A stretch of DNA of 64,000 nt from NCBI GenBank assembly GCA_037178625.1, contig CM074134.1, positions 2,108,001 through 2,172,000 of the forward strand, written 5' to 3'. The notes beneath the pieces are model-generated. The model was not told the origin of the DNA. It saw only the letters and a program-made list of their open reading frames with translations, and made no database searches. The position numbers were made by a program, and so were the translations under genes. This document shows, piece by piece, positions 10,323-20,207 of the stretch (its first letter is position 1; each line of letters starts with the position of its first letter). Origin of the DNA: Skeletonema tropicum (taxonomy: Eukaryota > Bacillariophyta > Thalassiosirophyceae > Thalassiosirales > Thalassiosiraceae).

Positions 10323-11190
10323 ATGGCGACATCAGAGAACCTGTGTGTCGTCCAGTCCCCTGCGTTGGAGGCTCTCTTCACAAAAATCAGGGACAGGGAC
10401 ACGAGTTCTCGAGAGTTTGTTCATTACAGCAAGTGAGTTTATTCATTCCAGCAAGGATCTAAAGAATATGGCGTCGCCATTGTACATGATTTAGCATCTG
10501 ACGATGTTGTTCACTCTCTTCTTTTTGCAAACTCAGACGTGCGATGAGAATTCTGGCAGAAGAGGTGAGAGCGAAATAGCTGCACAGATCCAGATGTTGT
10601 GTGATACCTCGCTATGCAACTCACTTTCAAACCTTTTCATGTCTTTATGTACATCTCAGGCAGCAGCACATCTTCCTACAATTCCAAAAGCCGTTACTAC
10701 CCCTACAAACGCTATCTACAATGGCCATCTCTCCATTCTCGACACCAATCCAGATGATGTGTGTGCAGTATCAATCGTAAGGGCAGGAGATTCATTACTA
10801 GAATGTGTTCGTGAGATTGCACCCTCGGTTCGAGTGGGTAAAATGTGGATTCAAAGAAATGAAAGCAGTGCAGACAAGGAAGCAGTGCATAGTTGTACTA
10901 AATTGCCAAAGGGGGTTAAGGATATGCATATCTTACTGCTGGATCCAATGCTTGCAACAGGGGGGTCAGCTTGTGCGGCATTGAGCACATTGATAGAAGA
11001 ATACGGCGTTGCTGAGGAAAATATTGTATTTGCAAACGTCATCTCATGCCCAGAGGGTTTGGAGTTTGTTCTGCAACGCTACCCACGTATTAAAATCGTG
11101 ACTTGTTGGTTGGATGATTGTTTGAACGAGGAGAAGTATATTCTGCCTGGATTAGGTGATTATGGCGACCGATTTTTCAACACAGTATAA
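10323..11190 (+). CDS. Uracil phosphoribosyltransferase family protein, three exons
   Basis: Exons 10323-10432, 10537-10564 and 10660-11190 (introns of 104 and 95 bp with GT-AG ends) join to give 222 residues. The tiny 28-nt second exon completes the signature YSKRAMRILAEEAAAHLPTI. The 5-phosphoribosyl-1-diphosphate loop is LLDPMLATGGSA (about 139), and the uracil-binding C-terminal stretch is LPGLGDYGDRFFNT, close to the bacterial GLGDAGDR-FGT form. Because the binding loop and the C-terminal segment are both intact, an active pyrimidine-salvage enzyme (uracil + PRPP to UMP + PPi) is likely, unlike the degenerate UPRT homologues of animals. No plastid or mitochondrial presequence is seen, so it should be cytosolic. 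The stop lies only 16 bp from the stop of the convergent gene that follows. Confidence 0.9.
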
Positions 11191-11206
11191 TGTACAAAAT
11201 TCAGTG

Positions 11207-13510
11207 TTACACGGGGTTAGAAGTATCAGCAGCCCTAACTGCCACTAAGACATGATCAGGACGGGAACAACCAACGACAACGCCTCGCACTGCTCTTTCA
11301 TCTAACAAATTCTTTAAAGCAAACTCTTGCAATGTCATATCGTCTGGAATATTGTATCCTCCTTTCAAATCGCCAAAGCCTAGAATTTGTCGAATTTTCT
11401 CCATCTTCTCTTCTTGGTCCTTGTCAATCTTTGTGGTTGACGACACCTTTTCGTCATCAATTGGGTTGACATTTGTGTATCCTCCCATCAACATTTCTCT
11501 TGTCCATCTTGACACAACCATTCGCACTGCCATGCCATGAACACGAAAGAAGAGCTGCAGCATTCCTGCACTCTCTTCATCCAATTCTTCAAAGGAACCG
11601 TAAATCAATGGTACAGCCACGTTCACAAGATATTCTTCATATGCAGCAAAACTCTTCATCGTGTCCAGAGATGTATCCAGATCGTGGACCATATCCCGAA
11701 TGAGTTTACAACCTTCCAGCGTTTCCCGCTCTTCGACTGTCAATTCACGCTCTAAAGACGCCTCAAGGATAGCATCTGCATCAAAGTGTGACAAGACAGC
11801 ATTGAGGATCGGTTGATAGGCAGAAGGACGTGGTCCATTTTGTTTGTAGTGAAGATTAGTCCACGATAATTCTCCCGGCTGACCAATTGGACCCGATTCT
11901 ACCTGATAATCTAGTATTCGGACAGGATGTTTGGCGTCAATTTTCTTACCATCAGTCTCAGTGCTACTACCATTGTTGTCTCCATTCAGAAATGCTGGAG
12001 GAGCAGAAATGCCTCCGCCGCTTTCACTAAGTCCTGGAGAAGACTGATCCCAACCGGTGCCACCGTGTGGGTATGCAGTCAGTGGCCGAGTCACATACAC
12101 TTCTACTGACTTTGGCAATATCTTCCTCATTTTGCGCAATTTTTGACGCTGTTGAACGAGAGGGTCACTCTGATCTTCCGTGAATGTAGGAAGGCCTTCC
12201 TCTGAGGTGGGGGTCTCTTCATCACCAAAAAAGGAACGTATTTCGTTTGCAACTTTTAGTCCACGTGTTTCCAACACATTGCCAGGTAATCGGATTGTTT
12301 TCAACGACGACGTCGTTCCAGTACTACCCTCACTACCATGCACTTCTAAATAGGCATCGGCAGCGCATTCTAATACATCTCTCCAAGATAGGTGCATATC
12401 ATGATTTGGTTGGAGACTAAGACCATTGGAATCCACTCCATATCCATCAATTAGTCCCTCTGTCACGGCAATTTCATACCCAATAAAGGCAGACTTTAAT
12501 GCCTCCTTCATGTAACTACGTGCATTTTGCAGTAGTTGTGGTTTCGACTCTTGATGGTAATTGTTCATGAGATATGCTGCTATCTGCGATTCCGGGTTAT
12601 GTGCCAATGAAATGAGAGATACTCTCTTGTTGTTGCCATGATTTGTTTCTTCTTCGTTGAGTTTGAACTTTTCAAACAATGGAGAGCTCCGTAAGGAATG
12701 TAGCACATATTCCTGACTGAGATTGTGTACCAGTGCCACGGCCGGTTGAGAGGAGCTAGTATCTTCGTTGTCTTCATCGGCAGCTTTACCTGGGAATAGA
12801 ACATTGACTCGAGTATCACCATGAAACTTTCCTTCTCTTTCTTGACAATCAGTTATGGTAGTATCATCCTTGGCATCCTTTGCGTCTGCCTCGGATAGAA
12901 CTATCGCAGACCTATATCCTAAACGAGTTGTTATTGTGGCGGCACTTCCCTCACCGGCTGTAACGTTCAAAGCATCACTATCATCTTCTTCCAACAAGGC
13001 CTCCCATGCCTGATCAAATGCATTACCAATATTAACTTCTGATTGTCGATTTGCCATCCAACACATGGTTCCATCTTTGTCTGAAGATGTTATATTTTTT
13101 TCAATCAATGGAGGAGCAGGACAGTCAAAGCTCGCAACTCCACCTCGCAGTGCAGTGAGCATGATGGAGGCACGTGGATCTAATTCCTTATCGCCTACTC
13201 TGTTTGTATTAGATGGTGTCTCGAAGGGAAGCGTGTTGGATAATGAGGCAAATCCTATGTGCAGCTTTTGACGTTGTGACGCATGTTGTTGATGATGATG
13301 TGTATTGTCGAATTTGTGTAGAATTGATGTGGAAGAAAACGTTCTGACATATGACGGTGATGGCAACGACGGTGAACGGCGGAGGTATCCGATCTTGCTG
13401 CCTGCCACACGGCGTGCTGATAGCAGGAACATCGTCATGGTATGATATATTATGGTGCGAGATTCTAGATTTTGGATTTGTTTGAGTTGGGGTCTTCGGC
13501 TCATTTTCAT
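11207..13510 (-). CDS. Large aldo/keto-reductase-like protein, probably mitochondrial
   Basis: This is a single-exon 767-residue protein. The start at 13510 is the longest; an internal MTMFLLSARRVAGSKIGYLRRS (Met about 25) followed by SYVRTFSSTS is a typical Arg/Ser-rich mitochondrial presequence, so the true start may be there. The strand LHIGFASLSNT..., the TALRGGVASFDC segment and a C-terminal LQEFALKNLLDERAVRGVVVGCSRPDHV resemble the first strand and last helices of the aldo/keto reductase barrel. The protein is more than twice normal AKR length, with large acidic or Ser-rich insertions, and I do not see a clear catalytic Asp-Tyr-Lys-His set. Function as an oxidoreductase is therefore doubtful. 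It could be a diatom-specific derivative of the fold. Confidence 0.5.
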   Translation of the reverse strand: MKMSRRPQLKQIQNLESRTIIYHTMTMFLLSARRVAGSKIGYLRRSPSLPSPSYVRTFSSTSILHKFDNTHHHQQHASQRQKLHIGFASLSNTLPFETPSNTNRVGDKELDPRASIMLTALRGGVASFDCPAPPLIEKNITSSDKDGTMCWMANRQSEVNIGNAFDQAWEALLEEDDSDALNVTAGEGSAATITTRLGYRSAIVLSEADAKDAKDDTTITDCQEREGKFHGDTRVNVLFPGKAADEDNEDTSSSQPAVALVHNLSQEYVLHSLRSSPLFEKFKLNEEETNHGNNKRVSLISLAHNPESQIAAYLMNNYHQESKPQLLQNARSYMKEALKSAFIGYEIAVTEGLIDGYGVDSNGLSLQPNHDMHLSWRDVLECAADAYLEVHGSEGSTGTTSSLKTIRLPGNVLETRGLKVANEIRSFFGDEETPTSEEGLPTFTEDQSDPLVQQRQKLRKMRKILPKSVEVYVTRPLTAYPHGGTGWDQSSPGLSESGGGISAPPAFLNGDNNGSSTETDGKKIDAKHPVRILDYQVESGPIGQPGELSWTNLHYKQNGPRPSAYQPILNAVLSHFDADAILEASLERELTVEERETLEGCKLIRDMVHDLDTSLDTMKSFAAYEEYLVNVAVPLIYGSFEELDEESAGMLQLFFRVHGMAVRMVVSRWTREMLMGGYTNVNPIDDEKVSSTTKIDKDQEEKMEKIRQILGFGDLKGGYNIPDDMTLQEFALKNLLDERAVRGVVVGCSRPDHVLVAVRAADTSNPV

Positions 13511-13883
13511 TTGCTACGCACGTGGTGTGATTCTGTGAGTTCGCGAAACGTTAGCGAGCTGTTCGTATGTCGTATCTGCTGGATGAAGAGGGCAGGCTAT
13601 ATATCACCAATGCAATGAAAATTGACGTCTCTGGGAAGCATGTGTGGGGAAGAATACATCGAAAGACAATGAGATGGCTTCTGTACAGTTGTGTGTATGT
13701 AATGGTAGATGCTCTTCTGTGTGATGTTATGGACAGGTTACCAAAAACTCAGCTTGCTGGCAAATGACACGGATACATAAATTAAGTGGGCATTCATGAA
13801 CAATAAAGCAATTATATTTAGCATATGCGAAACAATCTATCTCGAAACAGCAACCAAGTCAAAATCCATCTTTAATCTGTAAA
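13511..13883. other. Intergenic; promoter side of the AKR-like gene and 3' flank of the HA gene
   Basis: The part from about 13795 to 13880 (AGCAATTATATTTAGCATATGCGA...) is repeated with changes at about 15820-15945, so it belongs to the duplicated 3' flank of the HA-domain gene pair. Nothing else is recognised. Confidence 0.5.
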
Positions 13884-14977
13884 CTAAAGGACCATGAACC
13901 ACGCAAAGCCAATGCTCTCGAGTCGAAGGACCTTTTCAGCAGTCATGGAAGTCTTGGTATCTCCCTCACAAAACTTCTTGTATTCGGAACGTTGTGTGGA
14001 AACCCATCTTCCAAGTGCAGTATTCTCTTTGTACTTGTTAGGCACGTGGCAGTTGCCATATTCGGCCTTGTATTCCTTGAGTTCTTTCTGCAGAAGTTGT
14101 GAATCAAGAGCAACAAACGTTAGACTAAGGAAATATGTATAGCACATCATTTACATTCACAATGGACAAACTTACGAATTTCTCTTCCCAGCTAGCTTGT
14201 CCCTTACGTTTGGCCCAGCGGAATCCAATGCTTTGTAGACGCGCTAGTCTGTCATCATTAAGAGAAGAGCTCTTTCCATCGATGCGATTATTGTGCTCCA
14301 TGCGTTGCTAATGCATCAACAGAGGGCAAATAAGTGTTAGTCCGCATGTCGTGAGCAATAATAAGCAGGCGGTATTAAATTTAAGAATGGAAGGACGACT
14401 CACCTTATTCACCCAGATGCCAAGACTGGGTTTTGGTGCATAATTCTGCGGCACATCACAATGGCCGTGTTGCTGTTTATACTCAAGCTGGAGGAAAAGA
14501 TAAATTCCAAATGAGTAAGAAGGATTAAGAATAAAATTACACATAAAGCACTGCATAGTTCAAACTTACCAGCTCGTTATACCTCAACTCCCAAGTATTA
14601 CCACCACGTTTAGTGCTTTCTGTGATATGAACTCGTTTTGATGCACTAGCAGCAGAAGCAGCAGAGCTCGCGCTATGACTCTGTCCAATCGTAGTGCGCT
14701 CAGGGTGGCCATCCCTCCTTCGTTTCTTGGCAGTAGTAACGCCTGGTGGAGGCGGTAACTGCCCTTGTAGAGTGTTCGCGAACGGGTCCTGTGGTGCTGA
14801 AGCCGCTTTCGCAACTTCAACTTGAGTTGATGGGGAAGAAGGAGAAGGAGTGTTGAAGGACGACGTGAACAATGATTGAATCTCACTGTTTGGAAGCGGT
14901 GCATACAGATCGTGCAGTTCTGCAATCAAATGGTCGCGAGGTTCTTGAATGCTGCTACTACTTCGTGCTGGTGTCAT
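13884..14977 (-). CDS. HA (helicase-associated) domain protein, copy 1, four exons
   Basis: Exons 14977-14570, 14487-14404, 14307-14176 and 14087-13884 (GTAAGT or GTGAGT donors, all phase 0) encode 275 residues. Residues 1-125 are Ser/Ala/Pro-rich with a KKRRRDGHPERTT basic patch, which could be a nuclear signal. Two HA domains follow: WELRYNELLEYKQQHGHCDVPQ...SLGIWVNKQRM...RLARLQSIGFRW and WEEKFKELKEYKAEYGNCHVPN...ALGRWVSTQR...RLESIGFAW. HA domains are short three-helix units expanded in diatoms; in helicases they are thought to bind nucleic acid. There is no helicase core here. Exons 2-4 have exactly the same lengths as those of the neighbouring copy at 15946-18013, so the two arose by tandem duplication. 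This copy lacks about 330 N-terminal residues of the other. Confidence 0.85.
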
Positions 14978-15042
14978 GGTGGTGGGTGGTGGTTTTTGTG
15001 CGTATGTAGTGAAATGATGGTAGAAGTGAGAAGGTGCGTGAC

Positions 15043-15406
15043 CACGGGAACCTGGGGTTGACAGTGGCTGCTTTTTGTTAGCAGCCGATTTGTCGAGAGC
15101 TTGCCAGGAGTTTCAAGTCGTGGTTCTAAAAAATCTAGCGTTGAGGTGCGTTGAGGTTGATTTCTGATGGCCTGTTCCGTCAAAAACTTGCGCCAACGTG
15201 CAAACTTGCTGCCACCGCCACGAGTGACATGCTGCTTGGCGGCGCACCGTGTCAGATGGCCGATCCGTGGCGTCGGCGGCAAGTTTTTGACGGAACAGGC
15301 CATCCTCAACGCACCTCAACGCTAGATTTTGTAAAACACGACTTGAAACTCCTGGCAAGCTCTTGACAAATCTCTCAGCAAGACGTGTCAACCCCAGGTT
15401 CCCGTG
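15043..15406. mobile_element. Foldback MITE, 364 bp, with 7-bp target duplication
   Basis: The ends CACGGGAACCTGGGGTTGAC and its exact complement (ending at 15406) are the tips of long imperfect inverted arms of about 150 bp (for example AGCTTGCCAGGAGTTTCAAG and CCTGTTCCGTCAAAAACTTG recur inverted). GCGTGAC flanks it on both sides (15036-15042 and 15407-15413), a 7-bp target duplication. The short middle has no coding capacity. It inserted between the two HA-domain genes, just upstream of copy 1. The superfamily is not decided by these features. Confidence 0.85.
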
Positions 15407-15413
15407 GCGTGAC

Positions 15414-15945
15414 TGAAAGTTAGGATGTGACTTCTGTTTCGCGAAGAGTTGGCGAGCTGGTCGTATGCAGGTTGCAGGTACCTACCTACATACAGGTATG
15501 TAACCACAAAACTGGTACCGACATGCAGGTAAATTGCTACATACATAAGTATCTTCTTCCTCTTCTTAGCTAGCAAGATACTTAGCTAGCGAGGAAGGAG
15601 GAATCAAAAAGAGACATCGAAGTCGTGCGGGGAGGCTAAGTATGTGATGGAAAGATAATGCAACTGTGGGAGAAGAATCTTTGTGCACAAGTTGTTGATG
15701 TATGCATTGGTCGGTGCTACTAAGTCTTAAGTATGTAATAATATGTGAAGGTTCAAACCCAGCGTGCTTGCAGAGACTTGAGATTCTTCAACGAATAAAA
15801 TGAGTTGGTATCCGTTAATGAACAATTGAAGCAATTATATTTAGCATATGCGATACAATTATATCGAAACAGCCATCAGCAAGCAAGTCAAAATAGGTGC
15901 AGTACTTCGAAGGAAGACTGCTTCTTCCATATCTGCAACTGCAAA
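15414..15945. other. Intergenic, 3' flank of HA-domain copy 2
   Basis: No gene is seen. The last 120 bases match the 3' flank of copy 1. Several GTACCTACCTACAT-type short repeats are present around 15470-15545. Confidence 0.4.
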
Positions 15946-18013
15946 CTAAAGGACCATAAACCACGCAAAGCCAATGCTCTCGAGTCGACGGACCTTTTCA
16001 GCAGTCATGGCAGTCTTTGTATCTCCTTCACAAAACTTCTTGTATTCGGAACGTTGTGTGGAAACCCATCTTCCAAGTGCAGTATTCTCTTTGTACTTGG
16101 TGGGCACGTGGCAGTTGCCATATTCGGCCTTGTATTCCTTGAGTTCTTTCTGCAGAAGTTGTGAATCACGATCAAGAAATGTTAGGTGTCAAAGGAAATT
16201 TGTAAAGTACAGCATTGACATGCACAGCAGGCAAACTTACGAATTTCTCTTCCCAGCTAGCTTGTCCCTTACGTTTGGCCCAGCGGAATCCAATGCTTTG
16301 GAGACGTGCTAGTCTGTCATCATTGAGAGATGAGCTCTTTCCATCGATGCGATTCTTGTGTTCCATGCGTTGCTGATATTGGACAGAGGGCAAATGAGCA
16401 TTGTGAGCTCTCGTGTTAGGATCAATAGTAAGTAGAGTAATTTAAGAATGGAATGATGACTCACCTTATTCACCCAGATACCAAGACTGGGGTTTGGTGC
16501 ATAATTCTGCGGCACATCGCAATGGCCGTGCAACTGCTTGAAGTCGAGCTGAAGAAAAGTACACAAATTAGTAAGAAGGACAAAAAATACAATACACAGA
16601 AAGCATTGTACACTGCAAACTTACCAGCTCGTTATACCTCAACTCCCACGTATTACCACGTTTAGATGAACTACTAGGTCTAGATGCACTAGCAGCAGAA
16701 GCAATAGGACTCGCGCTGTGACTCTGCCCAATTGTAGTGCGCTCAGGGTGGCGACCTCTCCTTCGTTTCTTGGCAGTAGAAACGACTGGGGAAGGTTGTG
16801 GCAACTGCGTTCCTCCTGCTGCAAGAGTCTTCTTTGGAGTGTTCGCAAACGGATCCAAGTGTGGCGCTGCAGCAGCTTTTGCAACTTGAGTTGATGGAGA
16901 AGGCGGAGAAGGAGTATTGAGGGACGACGTGAACAATGATTGGATGTCATTGTATGGTAGCGGTGCAAAAGGATCGTGCAGGTCAGTATTCACATGGTCG
17001 CGAGATTCTTGAATGCTGCTGCTACTTCGTGCTGCCGGTTTTCTCTCGTCTTCCTCCACTGGTGGACTTGGTTGAGTTGGAGACGGATCTGATCTACCTC
17101 CTCCTACACTCTCTTTGGAAACTTTTATAGATTCCGGGGGATCCTTCTTGGTGTATATTTTTGTGGGGCTGGATGCATGATGTGCTCGGTAGTACTCATC
17201 AAGATGCTGCTGCTGCGAGTATGCTGCCATTGAAGGCATAGTGTTCGGATACGGATGCGGTTGCTGATAATCATAACCTTGAGAAAAGGGAAACTGAAGA
17301 TGTCCACGTGCACTTGGTGGATCTGGACGTGGATATTGAGGTTGATGATAATACCCTGCAGGATACCCATACCCGAAGGGATCCGGCGGTGTAGGATTAC
17401 CTGCTCCTCCTCTATATTGATATTGAAATGCAAAAGGATCAGATTTTGCTCTGACACTTTCTGCATACCGTTGTTGATGGTAGTATCTCATCGGGCTGAG
17501 ATGTGGCAGTGCAGATGCAGTTCCGGGACCGGTGGGCATATCAGATGATGGCGGTGGCATGGATGCTACCGGAATGATAGGACCACCTGCTGCTTCCGGA
17601 TCTTGGATAGGCCTCTTTCGTTCTCCCTCTTGCTTTGATGCTGCTGTCGATGCGTCTTTTTCATCTCGCATTTTTGGTACACTGGTGAAAGCAGAACGAT
17701 CCTCATTCCTCTCTTCAAAAGATTTGCTCTTTTGGTATGGAAAGGATTGCAACGAATTAGTATCGGAAGTGCGTCTCCTTTTTGCAGCATGCATCGTAGG
17801 TGCAATGGATAACGGCGATGCGCCAGCGGGTGGATCTGCTTGTCGGTCCCGTGAACTGTCACTAGGCTCCTGTGGTCGCCGCTGTTGTGACCGTTCAAAC
17901 CCATCTTTCTGCTCGACGTCATGTTCATCACTAGCTTGGTAATGGCGCCTCATTGAACCAATCCTATGTAATATGAATGGGAGCAGAGGTGACTCCATTC
18001 TCTTCGAGGCCAT
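15946..18013 (-). CDS. HA (helicase-associated) domain protein, copy 2, four exons
   Basis: Exons 18013-16625, 16548-16465, 16372-16241 and 16149-15946 encode 602 residues. Residues 1-450 are low-complexity: basic and Ser-rich first, then a Tyr/Pro/Gln-rich stretch at about 190-280 (repeated YHQ, YPR, QQ motifs) that looks prion-like or phase-separating, then a Ser/Pro-rich part shared with copy 1. Two C-terminal HA domains (WELRYNEL...DFKQLHGHCDVPQ...LGIWVNKQRM and WEEKFKELKEYKAEYGNCHVPN...LGRWVSTQR) match copy 1 nearly residue for residue. A KKRRRGRHPERTT patch may be a nuclear signal. A nucleic-acid-binding regulatory role is inferred from domain type only. It is probably the fuller, ancestral form of the pair. 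Confidence 0.85.
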
Positions 18014-19028
18014 GCAAATATACGATAGGTTGTGCTAAGGATTCTCTTATTATCGAACTTGAGTGGGAATGAAACGATTATTTCTTCTAGCGTCCAAATG
18101 TTATAAGACCACCATGTGCATCCCCTTCAAGATAGTATCCGCCCGCTCTTGCTTCGATATGCGTCAAAAGGTGGCTAGGTACATCAAATCCGACCAGTGC
18201 GATAGAAATCAGACACCAAGCTCGAGCGACAGGCCACTGGCACCAATAATATAGCCGTTGACACGATCAGGGTCGTAGAAGAAGTAGACTAGCGGGGCTG
18301 TTCTTGCCACGGATGGCACACATTGACGTGCAAAAAAATTATGGCGAAGTAGGCGAAGATGGAGTGTTGTTCTGTGTTGTTTTCGCGCAAAAAACATTTG
18401 TAGTGCCAACCCTGCAATTATTTATCGATAAGTTTAGCTAAACCTATTGTTTGAAGTAATGAAAGGGTACACATTTTTCATTTTATCAGTAGCTATTTCT
18501 TCACATAAGGGTTCTTTCGCGTATACTCCGAAGTGGGAATGAATCGATTTATTTGAATTTGTTACGCAGGGGGGAATGCAACGCTTTCGACATTACTACT
18601 CCTACTGATTCTCCATAGGTAGGTACAACGGATCCATTGTTTAGTGTTACATGTGAAAGGTTACATGTGAAAGCTGGAACTGCATTACGTACAGATGTCT
18701 CTCTCTCAGAGTAGAAAGAGCTCTTGTGTGCTTGTGAGTGACTCTTAGTGTCGTACAGCATAATATAAAATGATCCTGCCAAAAGAGTTTTTACTCGCGC
18801 CCTGTTAGATAAAAAGTACGTAGATACACGAATTCTTTAATCATTATCTTTTATCTTCTATCTAATCTATCAATAACATCGATTGGAAGCAGGGAGTTTG
18901 AGGATGCTATCAGGTTATAGAGCCTATATAATTTGTAACAACATTCAATGTTTGCCATAATTCAGACAAAATGCAATAGATAGCTAAAAATGCAGGAGCT
19001 GTTGTAGCAGGCTCTTGCACCTAATTAA
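18014..19028. other. Intergenic, no gene seen
   Basis: This 1-kb stretch holds the promoter of HA copy 2 and the 3' flank of the sulfotransferase-like gene's downstream side. A two-copy 14-bp repeat GTTACATGTGAAAG lies at 18646-18673. Open frames have no recognisable content. Confidence 0.4.
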
Positions 19029-20207
19029 TCATGTAGAAGGAACAACATGCCAATCATATCCCAACAGATCAAAATCTCTTTTGTAGGTACGCACAACTCT
19101 ATCTCGAACCTCTTGCGAGCTGTACTCTGCTTGTAAGCCCCCACTGATTGTTTCCTTCTTACTTGCACCCCATGTATTGACTGGGACGACACTACCTCCA
19201 ATACTGTCGAGGAAATCAATCATCCCTTTTGCATTGATATGTTCCAAAATTATTCGCATATCTTGATCAAAGTGCTCCACACGGCCAAGAAAATCAAACG
19301 AAGGACACGAATCTGTGGAAAATATGAAGTCAGTTTGACGACAATAGTGAGAAGGGCTCAAAAAGGTAAAGGCACTTCGTTTGTGTGGATCGGTCATGAC
19401 AAATTTTGCAAATGGGACTTTGTCAGTAACATGTCCTTCCGCTGTACGATTACGAGGAAACCCGTCCATCATTGAGTACATGCTGTACATTCTTGAAAAT
19501 GGACTCCTCACAAAACTGAATGTGAAATAGTCGGGATGCTTTGTAGCAATCTGTTTACATGAAATGGCCCTCAATACACTTGGATCAGCTAGTTTGCATT
19601 CAAAATCATCTTCACCACAGAGACTCCTTCTCAAAAACTCTTTTGTGGCACTCCCCCCTGACTTGAGAATGTGTATGTAAACAAATTTGTGTTTGTGACT
19701 GATGAGGCAACCCGACGCCCAATCAGCGCCACCTATACGCATTGCTTTCTTTTTGACATCTGCATCTCTGGTAACGAATCTGCCGGCGTACCCTAATGTA
19801 GTTTGGATGGGGTCTCCCTCTAGTCCAGTACATGGATACTGCTGGCATTGCCCATTATTGGTTTTTCTTACGCATGCCTCCGATGTTTTGACTGGAAAGA
19901 ACTTCCCCGTGTCGAGGTTGGAGTTTGAATCGTCGGCTGTGCCTGTGCTGTCATGTTCGTTCTTATCCACACCACCAACAACATTTTGCGGCAGCGCCTC
20001 TGCCATTTTATCACCTTGTACAAATTTCTCTCTTTCACTTTCACGCTGTTCGGACATATGATACGATGACACCGAAGAATATAGATACATAGTTGTATAG
20101 AGCCAAACCAAGCTAATTATAGCCATGACAAAGCCAATACTCTTGAGCGTGCATTGCACATTCGGCCTTCGATGATGCTCATGTTTTACTTTTTTCAACC
20201 CCCCCAT
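19029..20207 (-). CDS. Golgi-type sulfotransferase, type II membrane protein
   Basis: This single-exon 392-residue protein has a short basic cytosolic tail (KKVKHEHHRRP), one membrane segment at about 22-46 (SIGFVMAIISLVWLYTTMYL), a stem, then a catalytic domain. KFVYIHILKSGGSATKEFLR (about 175-195) is the 5'-phosphosulfate-binding loop of the sulfotransferase family, and FSFVRSPFSRMYSMY (about 234) is the 3'-phosphate-binding motif for PAPS. FLGRVEHFDQDMRIIL also fits the carbohydrate sulfotransferase families. It should transfer sulfate from PAPS to a glycan or other acceptor in the Golgi lumen; diatoms make sulfated polysaccharides, so a glycan is plausible. The acceptor cannot be inferred. 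Eight or so luminal cysteines suggest disulfides. Confidence 0.85.
   Translation of the reverse strand: MGGLKKVKHEHHRRPNVQCTLKSIGFVMAIISLVWLYTTMYLYSSVSSYHMSEQRESEREKFVQGDKMAEALPQNVVGGVDKNEHDSTGTADDSNSNLDTGKFFPVKTSEACVRKTNNGQCQQYPCTGLEGDPIQTTLGYAGRFVTRDADVKKKAMRIGGADWASGCLISHKHKFVYIHILKSGGSATKEFLRRSLCGEDDFECKLADPSVLRAISCKQIATKHPDYFTFSFVRSPFSRMYSMYSMMDGFPRNRTAEGHVTDKVPFAKFVMTDPHKRSAFTFLSPSHYCRQTDFIFSTDSCPSFDFLGRVEHFDQDMRIILEHINAKGMIDFLDSIGGSVVPVNTWGASKKETISGGLQAEYSSQEVRDRVVRTYKRDFDLLGYDWHVVPST

Noticed and set aside
13567..13767. 66-codon plus-strand frame before the AKR-like gene
   Set aside because: It lies in the probable promoter and has no recognisable features.
15730..15780. GGTTCAAACCC resembling a tRNA T loop
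   Set aside because: Neighbouring bases do not pair as T or acceptor stems.
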